From contig CAVOXF010000004.1 of assembly GCA_963700375.1 (NCBI GenBank), forward strand, positions 433,577-497,576: a stretch of 64,000 nt of DNA, written 5' to 3'. A model generated the notes under the pieces. The model saw only the letters and a program-made list of their open reading frames with translations, was not told the DNA's origin and did no database searches. Made by a program: the position numbers and the translations under genes. The DNA comes from JAHEEL01 sp963700375. Its GTDB lineage: Bacteria > Actinomycetota > Acidimicrobiia > Spongiisociales > UBA5794. Each line of letters starts with the position of its first letter. Position 1 is the first letter of the stretch. Of the stretch, positions 1 to 9,525 are shown piece after piece.

Positions 1-1085
1 GCGGGTACTCGATCGAGGATCTCGCCGCGAACGCCTCCTTCCTGGAAGTCGCCTACTTGCTGCTCTTCAAGAAGCTGCCGACCCTCGCTGAACTCGAAAC
101 CTGGGAGGACTCGGTCCGCCACCACACACTGCTCAACGAGGAGATGAAGCGCTTCTTCGACGCATTCCCGAAGAGCGCTCATCCCATGGCGATCCTGTCC
201 TCGGCCACGAACGCCATTTCCACGTTCTACGAGGAATTCCACGATCCCACCGATGAGGCCTCATTCAATGAGAGCGCACTCCGACTGATCGCAAAGATGC
301 CCACGATTGCAGCCTGGGCCTACAAGAAGTCGACCGGAATGCCGTACTGCTACCCACGCAACGACCTCGCCTACGTCGAGAACTTCATCCACATGATGTT
401 CCACCTGCCGGTACAGCAGGAGGAGATTGATCCGGTCCTGGCGAAGGCATTGAACGTGCTGCTCATCCTTCACGCGGATCACGAGCAGAACTGTTCCACG
501 GCGACGGTTCGCGGCGTCGGATCGAGCCAGGCGAACCTTTTTGCATCGGTCTCAGCGGGAATCGATGCGTTGTGGGGGCCGCTCCACGGCGGCGCGAACC
601 AGCGCGTCATCGAGATGCTCCAGACGATCGTCGACGACCCGAACGCATCGCCGAAGACCATGATCCTGCGAGCCAAGGATCCCAACGACCCGTTCCGCCT
701 CATGGGTTTCGGTCACCGGGTGTACAAGAACTACGACCCCCGCGCCCGCGTGCTCCGAAGCTACGCCGACGAGGTCCTCGAGAAGATGGGAATCACCGAT
801 CCACTCCTGGATGTCGCGAAGGAACTCGAGCAGGCGGCGTTGGACGACCCCTACTTCGCCGAGCGCAAGCTCTATCCGAACGTCGACTTCTACTCCGGCC
901 TCATCTTCCGAGCGCTCAAGTTCCCAACCCGGATGTTCACGGTCCTGTTCGCGATCGGACGGCTGCCCGGTTGGATGGCTCAGTGGAAAGAGATGACGGA
1001 GGATCCCGATACGCGCATCATGCGCCCCCGCCAGATCTACGTCGGGGATATCGACAAGCCCTACGTCCCGATCTCGGAGCGGTAG
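1..1085 (+). CDS. gltA: Citrate synthase, 5'-truncated by the window edge
   Basis: Condenses oxaloacetate and acetyl-CoA to citrate at the entry of the TCA cycle, in the cytoplasm. The frame is already open at base 3 (GYSIEDLAANASFLEVAY), so the true start lies upstream of the window; the TTG at 57 is internal. Family landmarks are present: HADHEQN and WGPLHGGANQ with active-site histidines, GFGHRVYKNYDPRA for oxaloacetate binding, and NVDFYSG with the catalytic Asp. The C-terminal IYVGDIDKPYVPI is typical of bacterial citrate synthases. About 60-90 N-terminal residues are missing. It converges on the small membrane-protein gene 17 bp downstream. The alternative, 2-methylcitrate synthase, cannot be fully excluded. 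Confidence 0.95.
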   Translation, partial: GYSIEDLAANASFLEVAYLLLFKKLPTLAELETWEDSVRHHTLLNEEMKRFFDAFPKSAHPMAILSSATNAISTFYEEFHDPTDEASFNESALRLIAKMPTIAAWAYKKSTGMPYCYPRNDLAYVENFIHMMFHLPVQQEEIDPVLAKALNVLLILHADHEQNCSTATVRGVGSSQANLFASVSAGIDALWGPLHGGANQRVIEMLQTIVDDPNASPKTMILRAKDPNDPFRLMGFGHRVYKNYDPRARVLRSYADEVLEKMGITDPLLDVAKELEQAALDDPYFAERKLYPNVDFYSGLIFRALKFPTRMFTVLFAIGRLPGWMAQWKEMTEDPDTRIMRPRQIYVGDIDKPYVPISER

Positions 1086-1102
1086 GTCCGCAAGCGGCGT
1101 GA

Positions 1103-1615
1103 CTATTCGGCCTCGGTAACCCGATCGGGCTCCGGAACCGGCTCGCTGTAGTGGTCCACGACGGTCCCTTCGATTCCGTCGATCCTCACGAGGCCGCGTT
1201 CCGATGGCGGATCATCCGCACTGAACACCAGCACGTTCCACACCGGCCGGGCGCGCCACCCGACGAATCCCAGCGATGCCGAAGCATGGCCAACGGCGAA
1301 CCCAACGGTCCGGTTCGCGATCTCAAGCGCTTCACCCTCTCGTACTTCGAGGTTCCACCCTGCGATGAGGTGGTACGTGCCGACCGCGACCAAGACGACG
1401 ACGGCGGTCCACCACATGGCGGACGGCAGGGCTCCTGCGGCGATGAGGCCGGCAACAACCACGGCCCCAGCGACGTAGGCAAGCGCGGCGCGGCGCCGGC
1501 GATTCGTGTCGGGTACGTGATACTCGCCGACGACGTTCGAATCGAGATCTTCGGGGATCGCGGCTGATGCAGCGATCTCAGCCGGGATCTCGATCGAACG
1601 ACGGTCTTGGCTCAC
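1103..1615 (-). CDS. Hypothetical two-TM membrane protein downstream of MMPL
   Basis: 170 residues, function not recognised. A charged N-terminus of about 40 residues precedes two hydrophobic segments (about 43-62 and 66-85), then a soluble C-terminal domain of about 80 residues. Its start overlaps the stop of the MMPL transporter by 4 nt (ATGA), so the two are translationally coupled and probably work together. The soluble part has no catalytic motif I can name. It may be an accessory or stability factor for the transporter; that is inference from coupling only. Confidence 0.75.
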   Translation of the reverse strand: MSQDRRSIEIPAEIAASAAIPEDLDSNVVGEYHVPDTNRRRRAALAYVAGAVVVAGLIAAGALPSAMWWTAVVVLVAVGTYHLIAGWNLEVREGEALEIANRTVGFAVGHASASLGFVGWRARPVWNVLVFSADDPPSERGLVRIDGIEGTVVDHYSEPVPEPDRVTEAE

Positions 1616-4329
1616 TCGTGGGTCTCGCCGAAGGATCGCTCAACCAGTTCGGGATCGAGCGTCATTTCACCACGACTGCGATGCCATCGATCCCAGACGA
1701 CGAGCATCGACGGCAAGACGAGGATCGCCGCGAGCAGCGATAGCAGGATCGTGTAGGCCGTGACGAGCCCGAACTGGCGGAACGGGATCGTGGTCGACGT
1801 CATCAGGATTCCGAACCCGAAGATCGTCGTCATCGCAGATCCGGCGAGCGCCCCTCCGGTATGCGTCAGGGTCGACTCGATCGCCTCGTTCTCGTTGTCG
1901 TTGCGGATCCGATCCTCTTCATAGCGGTGCGTCACGTGGATCATGTAGGGAATTCCGATGCCGACCGCGAGGGCAGCGACCGTGGCGGTGATCGGCCCAA
2001 ACGGGATGCCGGCAGCCCACATGATCCCGAAAGAGAGCAGCACGACCAGCACCACGGGGAGTGTCGTGATCGCTCCGAGCAGCGGACGGCGGACCTCGAA
2101 CCAGTAGTAGACCACCAGGAGAATCAGCACGGCAATGAGGGTGTACATCAGGGAGGAGAGCTGCGAGCTCTGCAAGGTGTTGATGATGACCTCGGAGATG
2201 ATGGCGGTCGACGTCGGCACGACGTCGAGGCCGGCATCGGTCACCGGTACGAATGCCTCGTTCAGATCCTCCTGAAGCTGGCCGGCGGCAGCCTCACCCG
2301 CCTGCGTCTGGAGCGAGAACAGCGCTGATGCATACGAGCCCTGGTCGGTCACGTGGATCACCGATGACGCCGCTTCTGGGTCCGCTGCGAACAGCGCGGC
2401 GTAGAGCGCGGGAACATCCGCGGAGTCCGACACCTTCAGGCTCGTTGCCGTCATACCTGCGGCACCGGCAGCCTGGGCGACGGTCGGGTCGAACGACTCC
2501 GACTCAGGATTCGCGAGCCGCAGCACGAGAGAAATCGGGGATTCGGCGGCAGGGAAGGCCCCGAACTGAACGACGTTCTCGACACTCGTGAGATTCGTCG
2601 TCGAGTCCACCATGGCGTTGTACGCGGCCGGTGTCGCCACATCACCCTCGATCAGGACCTGGGTCTCCTCGCCGAAGCCTCCTCCGTAGTTGTCGATCAG
2701 CGTCTCGAACGTGGCCCGATACGGAGACGTGACGGGTACGAAGTCAATGAAGCTGAAGCTCGCTTCCAGACGACTCGTTCCGAGTGCGCCGAGGACTCCA
2801 AGGATGAGGGACACGATGAGAGTCGGGATGGCGGCGTGCTTCGCGAGCCACGCGGTCCGCCCGATCAAGCGTGGCAGGAAGCGAGCGTCCCCGCCCCTCA
2901 GTGTGTTGGTGTCAAGGGTGCCCCTGCGCTCGCCCCGGCTATCGAGCAGAAGACGAACGGCGGGAACGAACGTGAGCATCACGAAGAATGATGCGGTGAT
3001 ACCGATCGCGGCAAGCAGTCCGAACTCGCGAAGCGCCGGGATGTCGTTGAGGAGGTTCGTGAGGAACCCGACGGACGTGGTAATGGTCGCGAGAACGAGG
3101 GCAACGCCCACCGTTCGGATGGACATCGTGATCGCATTCGGTACTGGATCACCTTCGGACGCGTCTTCTCGGTATCGGGACGTGACGTGGATCGAGTAGT
3201 CCACGCCGAGGCCGATCAACAGGATTGGAAGTATCTGACTCATCGGACCGGCCGAGCCGTAAATCAGATACCCCGCACCGTTCATGATCATGATCGCAAA
3301 ACCGATGCCGGCCATGGTCACCAGCGTGTCCGCGACCGTTCTGCGGAGGCGTCCGGTCGAGAACGACCACACGGCGAAGACGAGAGTGAAGACCGAAAGG
3401 GCGCCGATGAGCAACGTTGACGTCGTCCAATCGCCGATGCTTGATGGGAGGATGTCGGGGAATCCCTTTGCGAGGCCGGGCAACACGAGCATCACGATCG
3501 CACCCAGCATGGCTGCGATGCCGACACCGGCGATGATCTTGTTCTTGCGCTTCTTCGGAAGTACGAGGAAGACGGTGGTGAGCACGAGCAGGATGATGAA
3601 CCCCGCGCTGGCGAACAGGCGGCCGATCTCGGCCTGGAATTCATCGGTTCCCGCGAAGATGAGTTCCATGGAGAACGGCTCCGCCTCGTAACCGGCGGCG
3701 AGCGGGATCTCCGCGATCGCATCCGCGGTCGCTACCACCGCATCGACGAAGTCCTGATCATCGAACTCTCCGATCGAGAACGAGATGACCAGACCACTCG
3801 GAGACGTGAGGGCGTCGCGGTCGGCGTCGGCCGGGAGCATCCCGTCGAGGAAGCCTTGCTGCTCAGGCGGGATCTGGCTGAGCGCCATCGTGTAGAGCGC
3901 TTTCAGTTCCGCATCTGTGGTTGGGGCCGGCGCTCCGGCAGCGATCGCCTGATCCACCGGGCTCATGTACGAAATGACCGGCTGCTGATCCGGAGACGCC
4001 GTGAGATACGCGGCCATCGGCCCGGCAAGGATCGCCTGCTGGATCGCGGTCGTGGCGACGTGGCCGTCAACGGTGATCACGTCGCCGCCGGTCGACGAGA
4101 CGATGATCTGCATCACGCTCTGGCTGATGTCTGCGCCGAATTGCGCGCTGATCGTATCGGCCGCGGTGAGCTCCGGGGCTTCGGGGGCAAAACTCTCGTT
4201 CTGGTCTTCAGATGGCTGGAACTGTCCGGCGAACCCGCCGAACACCAGCGCGATGACGACCGTTCCGACGATTACGGCCCACGGGGCGCGATGCACGACC
4301 CGTGCCAGGAAATTGACGAAGCTCTTCAC
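1612..4329 (-). CDS. MMPL/RND-family transporter, about 905 aa
   Basis: Predicted inner-membrane RND-type exporter of the MMPL class, which in actinobacteria moves lipids or other hydrophobic compounds. The protein has the duplicated RND plan: an N-terminal TM helix (VVHRAPWAVIVGTVVIALVF), a large extracytoplasmic loop, a cluster of five or six TM helices with an SSD-like motif (GLGVDYSIHVTSRYRED), then a second repeat of the same layout (VGIGIPYMIHVTHRYEEDR). The GTG at 4329 is chosen over an upstream TTG because AAAGGAA sits at the right distance before it. It lies 57 bp downstream of thrS on the same strand and overlaps the next gene by 4 nt. Substrate unknown. Confidence 0.88.
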   Translation of the reverse strand: MKSFVNFLARVVHRAPWAVIVGTVVIALVFGGFAGQFQPSEDQNESFAPEAPELTAADTISAQFGADISQSVMQIIVSSTGGDVITVDGHVATTAIQQAILAGPMAAYLTASPDQQPVISYMSPVDQAIAAGAPAPTTDAELKALYTMALSQIPPEQQGFLDGMLPADADRDALTSPSGLVISFSIGEFDDQDFVDAVVATADAIAEIPLAAGYEAEPFSMELIFAGTDEFQAEIGRLFASAGFIILLVLTTVFLVLPKKRKNKIIAGVGIAAMLGAIVMLVLPGLAKGFPDILPSSIGDWTTSTLLIGALSVFTLVFAVWSFSTGRLRRTVADTLVTMAGIGFAIMIMNGAGYLIYGSAGPMSQILPILLIGLGVDYSIHVTSRYREDASEGDPVPNAITMSIRTVGVALVLATITTSVGFLTNLLNDIPALREFGLLAAIGITASFFVMLTFVPAVRLLLDSRGERRGTLDTNTLRGGDARFLPRLIGRTAWLAKHAAIPTLIVSLILGVLGALGTSRLEASFSFIDFVPVTSPYRATFETLIDNYGGGFGEETQVLIEGDVATPAAYNAMVDSTTNLTSVENVVQFGAFPAAESPISLVLRLANPESESFDPTVAQAAGAAGMTATSLKVSDSADVPALYAALFAADPEAASSVIHVTDQGSYASALFSLQTQAGEAAAGQLQEDLNEAFVPVTDAGLDVVPTSTAIISEVIINTLQSSQLSSLMYTLIAVLILLVVYYWFEVRRPLLGAITTLPVVLVVLLSFGIMWAAGIPFGPITATVAALAVGIGIPYMIHVTHRYEEDRIRNDNENEAIESTLTHTGGALAGSAMTTIFGFGILMTSTTIPFRQFGLVTAYTILLSLLAAILVLPSMLVVWDRWHRSRGEMTLDPELVERSFGETHE

Positions 4330-4386
4330 GTGTTTGGTTCCTTTGGTTGCAGAACAGCGACCCAACCGGCCGCCGAGCGGTCAGTT

Positions 4387-6321
4387 CTATCGCGGCGGCG
4401 CGCAGCGTTCGACGAGGTTCGCAACGACATCATCAAGCGGAAGCCCGCGCTGCTCGCCCGTATCTTCGCGGAGTCGAAGCCCTACCGTGCCACCTTCGAC
4501 ATCCTCGTCCCCGACGACGAGGACGGCGGGGACCTTCTGTGTGATCGCGCGACGGATCTTCTCGCCGACCGTGTCGTCAGCCGAGTCGACGTCGACCCGG
4601 ATTCCATGCTTCCTCAGCGCTTCGGCGACCTCGAAGGCATAGTCCGCATGCCGGTCCGCCACAGGAACGACTGCAGCCTGCACCGGCGAGAGCCACGCAG
4701 GAAAGGCACCGGCGTAGTGCTCGACGAGAACGCCGATGAAGCGCTCGACCGACCCGAGCAGGGCCCGGTGGATCATCACCGGCCGCTCCCTCACATTGCC
4801 CGATGAGGCGAACGTGAGGTTGAAGTTCTCCGGCTGAGCAAAGTCGAGCTGAATCGTCGAGAGCTGCCACCGCCGGCCGATCGCATCCTTGACGTGAATA
4901 TCGATCTTCGGCCCGTAGAACGAGCCCTCGCCGTGCGCGACCTGGTACGGCAGCTCAGCTGTCTCGAGCGCCTTGGCGAGCGATGCTTCCGCGAGTTCCC
5001 ACAACTCATCCGACCCGATCGACTTCTCAGGATCCCGCGTCGACAGATCGGCTTCGAACTCATCGAATCCGAAATCGCGGAGCACCATCAGCACGAAATC
5101 GAGCAGGCTCTGGAGTTCTTCCGCCATCTGCCCGACCGTCGTGAAGATGTGACTGTCGTCCTGAGTGAATCCTCTCGCACGCAAGAGCCCATGCACGACA
5201 CCCGACCGCTCATAGCGGTACACGGTCCCGAGCTCGAACAGGCGCAGCGGCAGTTCGCGATAGCTCCGGCTCCTCGACTTGTAGATGAGGATGTGGAACG
5301 GACAGTTCATCGGCTTGACGTAGTACTGCTGATCGCCGTCGAGTTCCATCGCCGGGTACATGCCCTCGGCGTAGAACTGGAGGTGTCCGCTGGTCTTCCA
5401 CAGGTCCGCCTTGGCAACGTGGGGTGAAACGACGTAGTCGTATCCGTGGGCCAGGTGCGTCCTGCGGCTGTAGTCCTCAACCTCCTTGCGAAGGAGACCA
5501 CCTTTCGGATGCCAGACGGCCAGGCCGCTGCCGAGGTCGGAGGGGAACGAATAGAGATCCAGTTCCACGCCGAGGCGGCGGTGGTCACGCTTCTCCGCCT
5601 CTTCCAGACGGTTCAGGTATGTGCGCAGAGCCTTCCGGTCCTCCCACGCGGTCCCGTAGATTCGCTGGAGTTGAGGGTTCTTCTCATCGCCGCGCCAATA
5701 CGCGCCGGAGGTCCGCATGAGCTTCACGGCCTTGAGACGCCCGGTCGATGTGACGTGCGGGCCTCGACAGAGATCGACGAAGGCATCGTTGCGGTAGATC
5801 GATACTTCGCTCGTCCCGGCACCTTCGGCTTCGTCGACGCCTCGGATGATCTCCGATTTGAACGGCTGGTCTTCGAACATCTCGAGGGCCTCGTCGATCG
5901 AGAGCGACTCGCGCACGAAACTCTGGTCGATCTCGATGATCTCGGCCATGCGTGCCTCGATCCGGTCGAGGTCTTCCTGTGTGAAGGGTCGGCCGATGTC
6001 GAAGTCGTAGTAGAACCCGTCGGTGATCGGAGGCCCGATCGCAAACGTGGCGCCCGGGAAGAGGTCAAGCACCGCTTGCGCCATGACGTGAGCAGCGGAG
6101 TGGCGGAGTACCGCGCGGCCCTCTTCGGTGTTCTCGGTGATCACTGAGAACGAGCCGTCCTGATCGATGGTGCGGCCGAGGTCGAGCGTCTCTCCATTGA
6201 CCGACACGGCGACCGCGGCGCGAGCCAGGCCGGCGCCGATGGAGTTCGCGACGTCGTACCCCGTTGTGCCATCCTCAAAGGAACGCTGAGTGCCGTCGGG
6301 CATGGTGAGTTGGACTGGCAT
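4387..6321 (-). CDS. thrS: Threonyl-tRNA synthetase
   Basis: Class II synthetase charging tRNA-Thr in the cytoplasm. 644 residues, the usual length. Domain order is as expected: TGS domain (1-62), the second additional editing domain with HSAAHVMAQA near 75-85 and a later DLCRGPHV, then the catalytic core with the zinc-binding MNCPFHI and motif 3 (MIHRALLGSVERFIG), and the C-terminal anticodon-binding domain (about 535-644). All zinc and editing residues I could check are present. Divergent from the APH-fold gene, with no obvious T-box leader in the short gap. Essential housekeeping gene. Confidence 0.97.
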   Translation of the reverse strand: MPVQLTMPDGTQRSFEDGTTGYDVANSIGAGLARAAVAVSVNGETLDLGRTIDQDGSFSVITENTEEGRAVLRHSAAHVMAQAVLDLFPGATFAIGPPITDGFYYDFDIGRPFTQEDLDRIEARMAEIIEIDQSFVRESLSIDEALEMFEDQPFKSEIIRGVDEAEGAGTSEVSIYRNDAFVDLCRGPHVTSTGRLKAVKLMRTSGAYWRGDEKNPQLQRIYGTAWEDRKALRTYLNRLEEAEKRDHRRLGVELDLYSFPSDLGSGLAVWHPKGGLLRKEVEDYSRRTHLAHGYDYVVSPHVAKADLWKTSGHLQFYAEGMYPAMELDGDQQYYVKPMNCPFHILIYKSRSRSYRELPLRLFELGTVYRYERSGVVHGLLRARGFTQDDSHIFTTVGQMAEELQSLLDFVLMVLRDFGFDEFEADLSTRDPEKSIGSDELWELAEASLAKALETAELPYQVAHGEGSFYGPKIDIHVKDAIGRRWQLSTIQLDFAQPENFNLTFASSGNVRERPVMIHRALLGSVERFIGVLVEHYAGAFPAWLSPVQAAVVPVADRHADYAFEVAEALRKHGIRVDVDSADDTVGEKIRRAITQKVPAVLVVGDEDVEGGTVGLRLREDTGEQRGLPLDDVVANLVERCAPPR

Positions 6322-6390
6322 GATGAACGCTCGCTGAAATCGGGAGAGGCAAGGCTACCGCCTTCGCAACCTGATGCAGACCGTGACACA

Positions 6391-7275
6391 ATGACGGCTC
6401 CAAGGAACGGAGTGATCATCGACGCCTACCGACTTGCCGAACGTATCGCCGCCGGGGACCATTTCCAGGACCTCACCCGGCCGACGAAGGCACTCGCAAC
6501 CAACCACCTCTTTCGCATCTGGCGCGGCGGCGGAAGTGTCCTGCTCAAGGTGTACGGCACACCCGCACGCGAGCGTCGGGAGTCGCATGCCCTCGAGGCC
6601 CTGAAGGATCGGCCCGGCATCCCCGTCAAACTCGACGGCGTCGCGACCGAAGAGGAGTCATGGGCGCTGTTCGAGGATCCGGGACAGTGGAGCCTTGCTT
6701 CCCTCCCGGGCGGGAAGGAAGCGGCCAGGCGTGCAGGAACGATCCTCCAGACGCTGCACGCATCCGACCCGAGCAACATCTCGAATCTCTCTCGCGGCAT
6801 GGACGCCGAGTGGGTCGACATCGATCATGCGTCGACGATGCGGCGACTCGCCCGCTATCGGGGCCGCGTCGGGATCGATGCCGACCTCTTTGCCGACGTC
6901 GCCGCCGTGCCCCCGCCGGAAGCTTCAGGTCCGCTTCCCGCCCACACCGACCCTACCCCCGACCGCTTCATCGTCGATGACGATGGCGAGGTCACGCTGG
7001 TCGACTGGGAGTGGGCGACGCTCGCACCGCCGGAGTGGGATCTCTCCAAGGCCGCCTGGTTGTTGGAGTCGCAGGCAGGACCTGCAGCAGCCGAGGCACT
7101 GCAGCAGGGATACGGACGGGTCCTCAGCCCGGTTCAGCTGAATCGTTGGATCGTCTATCACGCAGCGATGCGCCTCGTGTACGAGGCGGAGCAGCGAATG
7201 AGCGACCACGGCATCGACGCGTACACGCAGACCGTCTCCGACCTGCGGCAGGCCGCCGTGATCGCCAACCCGTAG
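6391..7275 (+). CDS. APH/choline-kinase-fold phosphotransferase with atypical Brenner motif
   Basis: About 294 residues of the aminoglycoside phosphotransferase/CHK fold. The catalytic region reads HTDPTPDRFIVDDDG followed by LVDWEWATLAPPEWDLSKAAW, matching the family's HGDxHxxN and DWE/WDLA motifs. The catalytic Asp and the Mg-binding DWE Asp are kept, but the usual Asn that helps bind magnesium appears to be Arg. Two starts are possible: ATG 6391 without a ribosome site, or GTG 6412 preceded by AAGGA. Substrate unknown; relatives act on choline, sugars, homoserine or antibiotics. It could be a low-activity or non-antibiotic kinase. Divergent from thrS. Confidence 0.75.
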   Translation: MTAPRNGVIIDAYRLAERIAAGDHFQDLTRPTKALATNHLFRIWRGGGSVLLKVYGTPARERRESHALEALKDRPGIPVKLDGVATEEESWALFEDPGQWSLASLPGGKEAARRAGTILQTLHASDPSNISNLSRGMDAEWVDIDHASTMRRLARYRGRVGIDADLFADVAAVPPPEASGPLPAHTDPTPDRFIVDDDGEVTLVDWEWATLAPPEWDLSKAAWLLESQAGPAAAEALQQGYGRVLSPVQLNRWIVYHAAMRLVYEAEQRMSDHGIDAYTQTVSDLRQAAVIANP

Positions 7276-7367
7276 AGTTCTCGCGCCGTCCGCGCTCAGT
7301 CTGAAATACCGGGAGATTTCGCGCTCTGGGCGTAGCATCGAGTCGTCGTAGGAGCCAGGAGACTCGG

Positions 7368-7580
7368 ATGTTTGAGATTGCGATTGCGTCGGTGTTCATC
7401 GCTGTTGCGTTCGTCGCCGTCGGGACATCGTCCCGCTCGGCATCGGCGGCGCCGGTCATGGAGGTCCTACCCGTCTTCGGCAGGGAAGAAGCGGTGGCGG
7501 ATCTGCCTTGCCCGTGGTGCCTCGCGCAGACCCGCGAAGATGATGCGGGCTGTGCGTCGTGTGGGCAGCCGTTCGGATAG
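7368..7580 (+). CDS. Small membrane-anchored zinc-ribbon protein
   Basis: 70 residues. An N-terminal hydrophobic segment (2-19) is followed by a short linker and a double-Cys zinc ribbon, CPWC then CASCGQPFG, near the C-terminus. The start has AGGAG 8 bp upstream and a TAGCAT -10-like hexamer before it. No enzyme motif. Zinc ribbons of this double-CxxC type often mediate protein contacts; the role here is unknown. The gene stands alone and converges on mshD. Confidence 0.65.
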   Translation: MFEIAIASVFIAVAFVAVGTSSRSASAAPVMEVLPVFGREEAVADLPCPWCLAQTREDDAGCASCGQPFG

Positions 7581-7591
7581 CGACACGCCGC

Positions 7592-8446
7592 CTATGAGCC
7601 GGTAGCGGGAGCCAGCTCCCGATTTCGGAAGTCTTCAGCGAGCCCAAGCATGCGATAGACACGTATCGCTGCACGGTTGGTTTCGTCCGTCCACACAACC
7701 GCTCTCGTGGCGCCTTGGTCCGCGAGCACGTTGAAGCCGGCGGCCGCGAGAGCCGAGCCGAGTCCCATCCCGGACGCGTCCGGGTCGACGGCGAGCAGGT
7801 AAACCTCGCCGACCTCGCTCCCCTCCCGCTTCGTGACACAGAACCCGATGACCCCCTGCGCTGCCCGCGCAACCAACACCCCGTCCAATCTGAACCACGC
7901 GAGTTCGGCCATCGCCAGGAAGCCCGCCTCGGTCATGGCTCCCTGTTCCCGATGACCGGCGAATGCCCGATTGTTGATCTCGACGATCATCGGAATGTCC
8001 GTATCCCTGATTGGGGTGATCTCCACGCCGGGCACGGGCCTCAGCGCGATATCGTCGATCGATCCCGTCATGCGCAGCACGGCCCGCAGTTCGGCATACC
8101 CGAGGCGATGCGCCGCGTCGACCTGCGCCTCACGGAACGACCAGAACGAGTGCGCTTCTCCCTCCGGGACGAGACCGACCGCAGCGCGGATCGCGGCCTC
8201 CTCATCCGTCGCCCGACGCATACGCTCGGCGAGCGCCGCCTCGACCGCCCAGTGCCCGGGATCGGAATAGCGCGCCGCGACACCGACGAGGCAGAGGCCT
8301 TCCCCGTCTGCCCAGGCCGCGACCCTTCCGTCCTCGCGATCGACCATCGCGATCTTGTTGCCCGACAAGGGGGGGTGGCCGTCCACCGCCCGGATCTCGT
8401 CGAGAAACCCGCGAATGTCCGAGCGTTCAGGCGTCGTCAGTTGCAC
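7592..8446 (-). CDS. mshD: Mycothiol synthase, tandem GNAT acetyltransferase
   Basis: Acetylates Cys-GlcN-Ins with acetyl-CoA to give mycothiol, the last step of mycothiol biosynthesis. 284 residues with two GNAT domains: a degenerate N-terminal one and a C-terminal one carrying NNRAFAGHREQGAMT, GEVYLLAVDPDASGMGLGSAL (acetyl-CoA binding loop) and TNRAAIRVYRMLGL. These signatures are specific to MshD rather than general GNATs. The start is GTG 8446. Divergent from the patatin gene over 53 bp. Its presence is the main evidence for an actinobacterial host. Confidence 0.88.
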   Translation of the reverse strand: MQLTTPERSDIRGFLDEIRAVDGHPPLSGNKIAMVDREDGRVAAWADGEGLCLVGVAARYSDPGHWAVEAALAERMRRATDEEAAIRAAVGLVPEGEAHSFWSFREAQVDAAHRLGYAELRAVLRMTGSIDDIALRPVPGVEITPIRDTDIPMIVEINNRAFAGHREQGAMTEAGFLAMAELAWFRLDGVLVARAAQGVIGFCVTKREGSEVGEVYLLAVDPDASGMGLGSALAAAGFNVLADQGATRAVVWTDETNRAAIRVYRMLGLAEDFRNRELAPATGS

Positions 8447-8499
8447 GGCATCACGATACGGTCGCTCGAACCCTCGGGCGAACGTCGTATCCTCCGCTG

Positions 8500-9456
8500 A
8501 TGAGTTCGGTAGGCCTCGTCCTCGGTGGTGGTGGAATCACCGGCGCCTCGTATCACTTCGGCACCTTGTTCGCGCTCCAGATGGCCACGGGCTGGAACGC
8601 CACGACCGCCGACGTGGTGATCGGCACGTCGTCGGGGTCGTTCATCGCGGCGCTCGTGCGCGGCGGCGCCCTCAACCTCGACACCATGATCGGAGAGGCG
8701 CGGCACGACGACGAGGTCGTCGAGTGGCTCTCGGGAAACGTCTACCAACGCATTCGCCCCCGTGGCTTGATGCGATGGGTCCGCCAGGGAATCGTCCCGA
8801 GCATCATGCGGCCGGGACTCGGCGTCGTGCTCGGCAGTCCGGGGATCTACTCAACTGATGCCCTCGTTGGATGGGTCGAGAACAGCCTCGGAGACCTTGC
8901 CGACGAATGGCCCGACCTTCCAACCGTCATCGTCGCATACGACCTCGATAGCCGGACCCGGGTGCCGTTCGGTACCGAGGCGGCGCCGGTCGTCTCACTC
9001 AAACAGGCGGTTGCGGCGTCGAGCGCTGTTCCATTCGTCTACGAGCCGGTCAGGATCGACGGTCGAACCTATGCCGACGGTGGCGTCGCTTCGGGGACCA
9101 GCGTCGATCTCCTCCTTGCGAACCCCGAACCGCTCGATCTGGTCATCGTCGTTGCCCCGATGGCCGCCACGGACTCACGAAGCGGCGGCCGCTTCTATGA
9201 GGAACTGCTGGATCGCGCAGGCAGGACGGCCCTCGCCTCCGAGATCAATCGATTGAAGGCCCAATGGCCGGATACCGATGTGCTGGTGCTGCGACCCGAC
9301 GAGCGTGTCCTGGACATCGCACGGCCGAACCCGATGTCGGTCGAGGCAGCGGTGCCCTCGTTCCTCGCAACGCTCCGTTCGATGCGCGACGAACTCGCCC
9401 ATCCGGCAACCTGGGATGTGCTCGAACGCCACATCGTCGAGACCATTCCGGCCTAG
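8500..9456 (+). CDS. Patatin-like phospholipase
   Basis: 318 residues, serine acyl hydrolase of the patatin class using a Ser-Asp dyad. The oxyanion-hole glycines are GGGGITGASYHFG (8-20), the nucleophile elbow is GTSSGS (about 43-48) and the catalytic Asp is in YADGGVASG (about 190). No signal peptide, so probably cytoplasmic or membrane-associated, hydrolysing acyl esters of phospholipids. Divergent from mshD and convergent with the tyrosine phenol-lyase gene. A second patatin lies at 57.1 kb. Substrate not known. Confidence 0.88.
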   Translation: MSSVGLVLGGGGITGASYHFGTLFALQMATGWNATTADVVIGTSSGSFIAALVRGGALNLDTMIGEARHDDEVVEWLSGNVYQRIRPRGLMRWVRQGIVPSIMRPGLGVVLGSPGIYSTDALVGWVENSLGDLADEWPDLPTVIVAYDLDSRTRVPFGTEAAPVVSLKQAVAASSAVPFVYEPVRIDGRTYADGGVASGTSVDLLLANPEPLDLVIVVAPMAATDSRSGGRFYEELLDRAGRTALASEINRLKAQWPDTDVLVLRPDERVLDIARPNPMSVEAAVPSFLATLRSMRDELAHPATWDVLERHIVETIPA

Positions 9457-9481
9457 CGCCCGGTTCATCCCCCGGATGACA

Positions 9482-9499
9482 CGGCCGGCGTCGCGGCCG
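9482..9499. terminator. Hairpin between convergent patatin and tyrosine phenol-lyase genes
   Basis: Arms CGGCCG (9482-9487) and CGGCCG (9494-9499) with a 6-nt loop, followed on the + strand by cgcctttgtc. It sits in the 69-bp convergent gap, so it could stop transcripts from both sides. No long T run; modest support. Confidence 0.4.
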
Positions 9500-9525
9500 G
9501 CGCCTTTGTCCTGGTCGGGGCTCAA

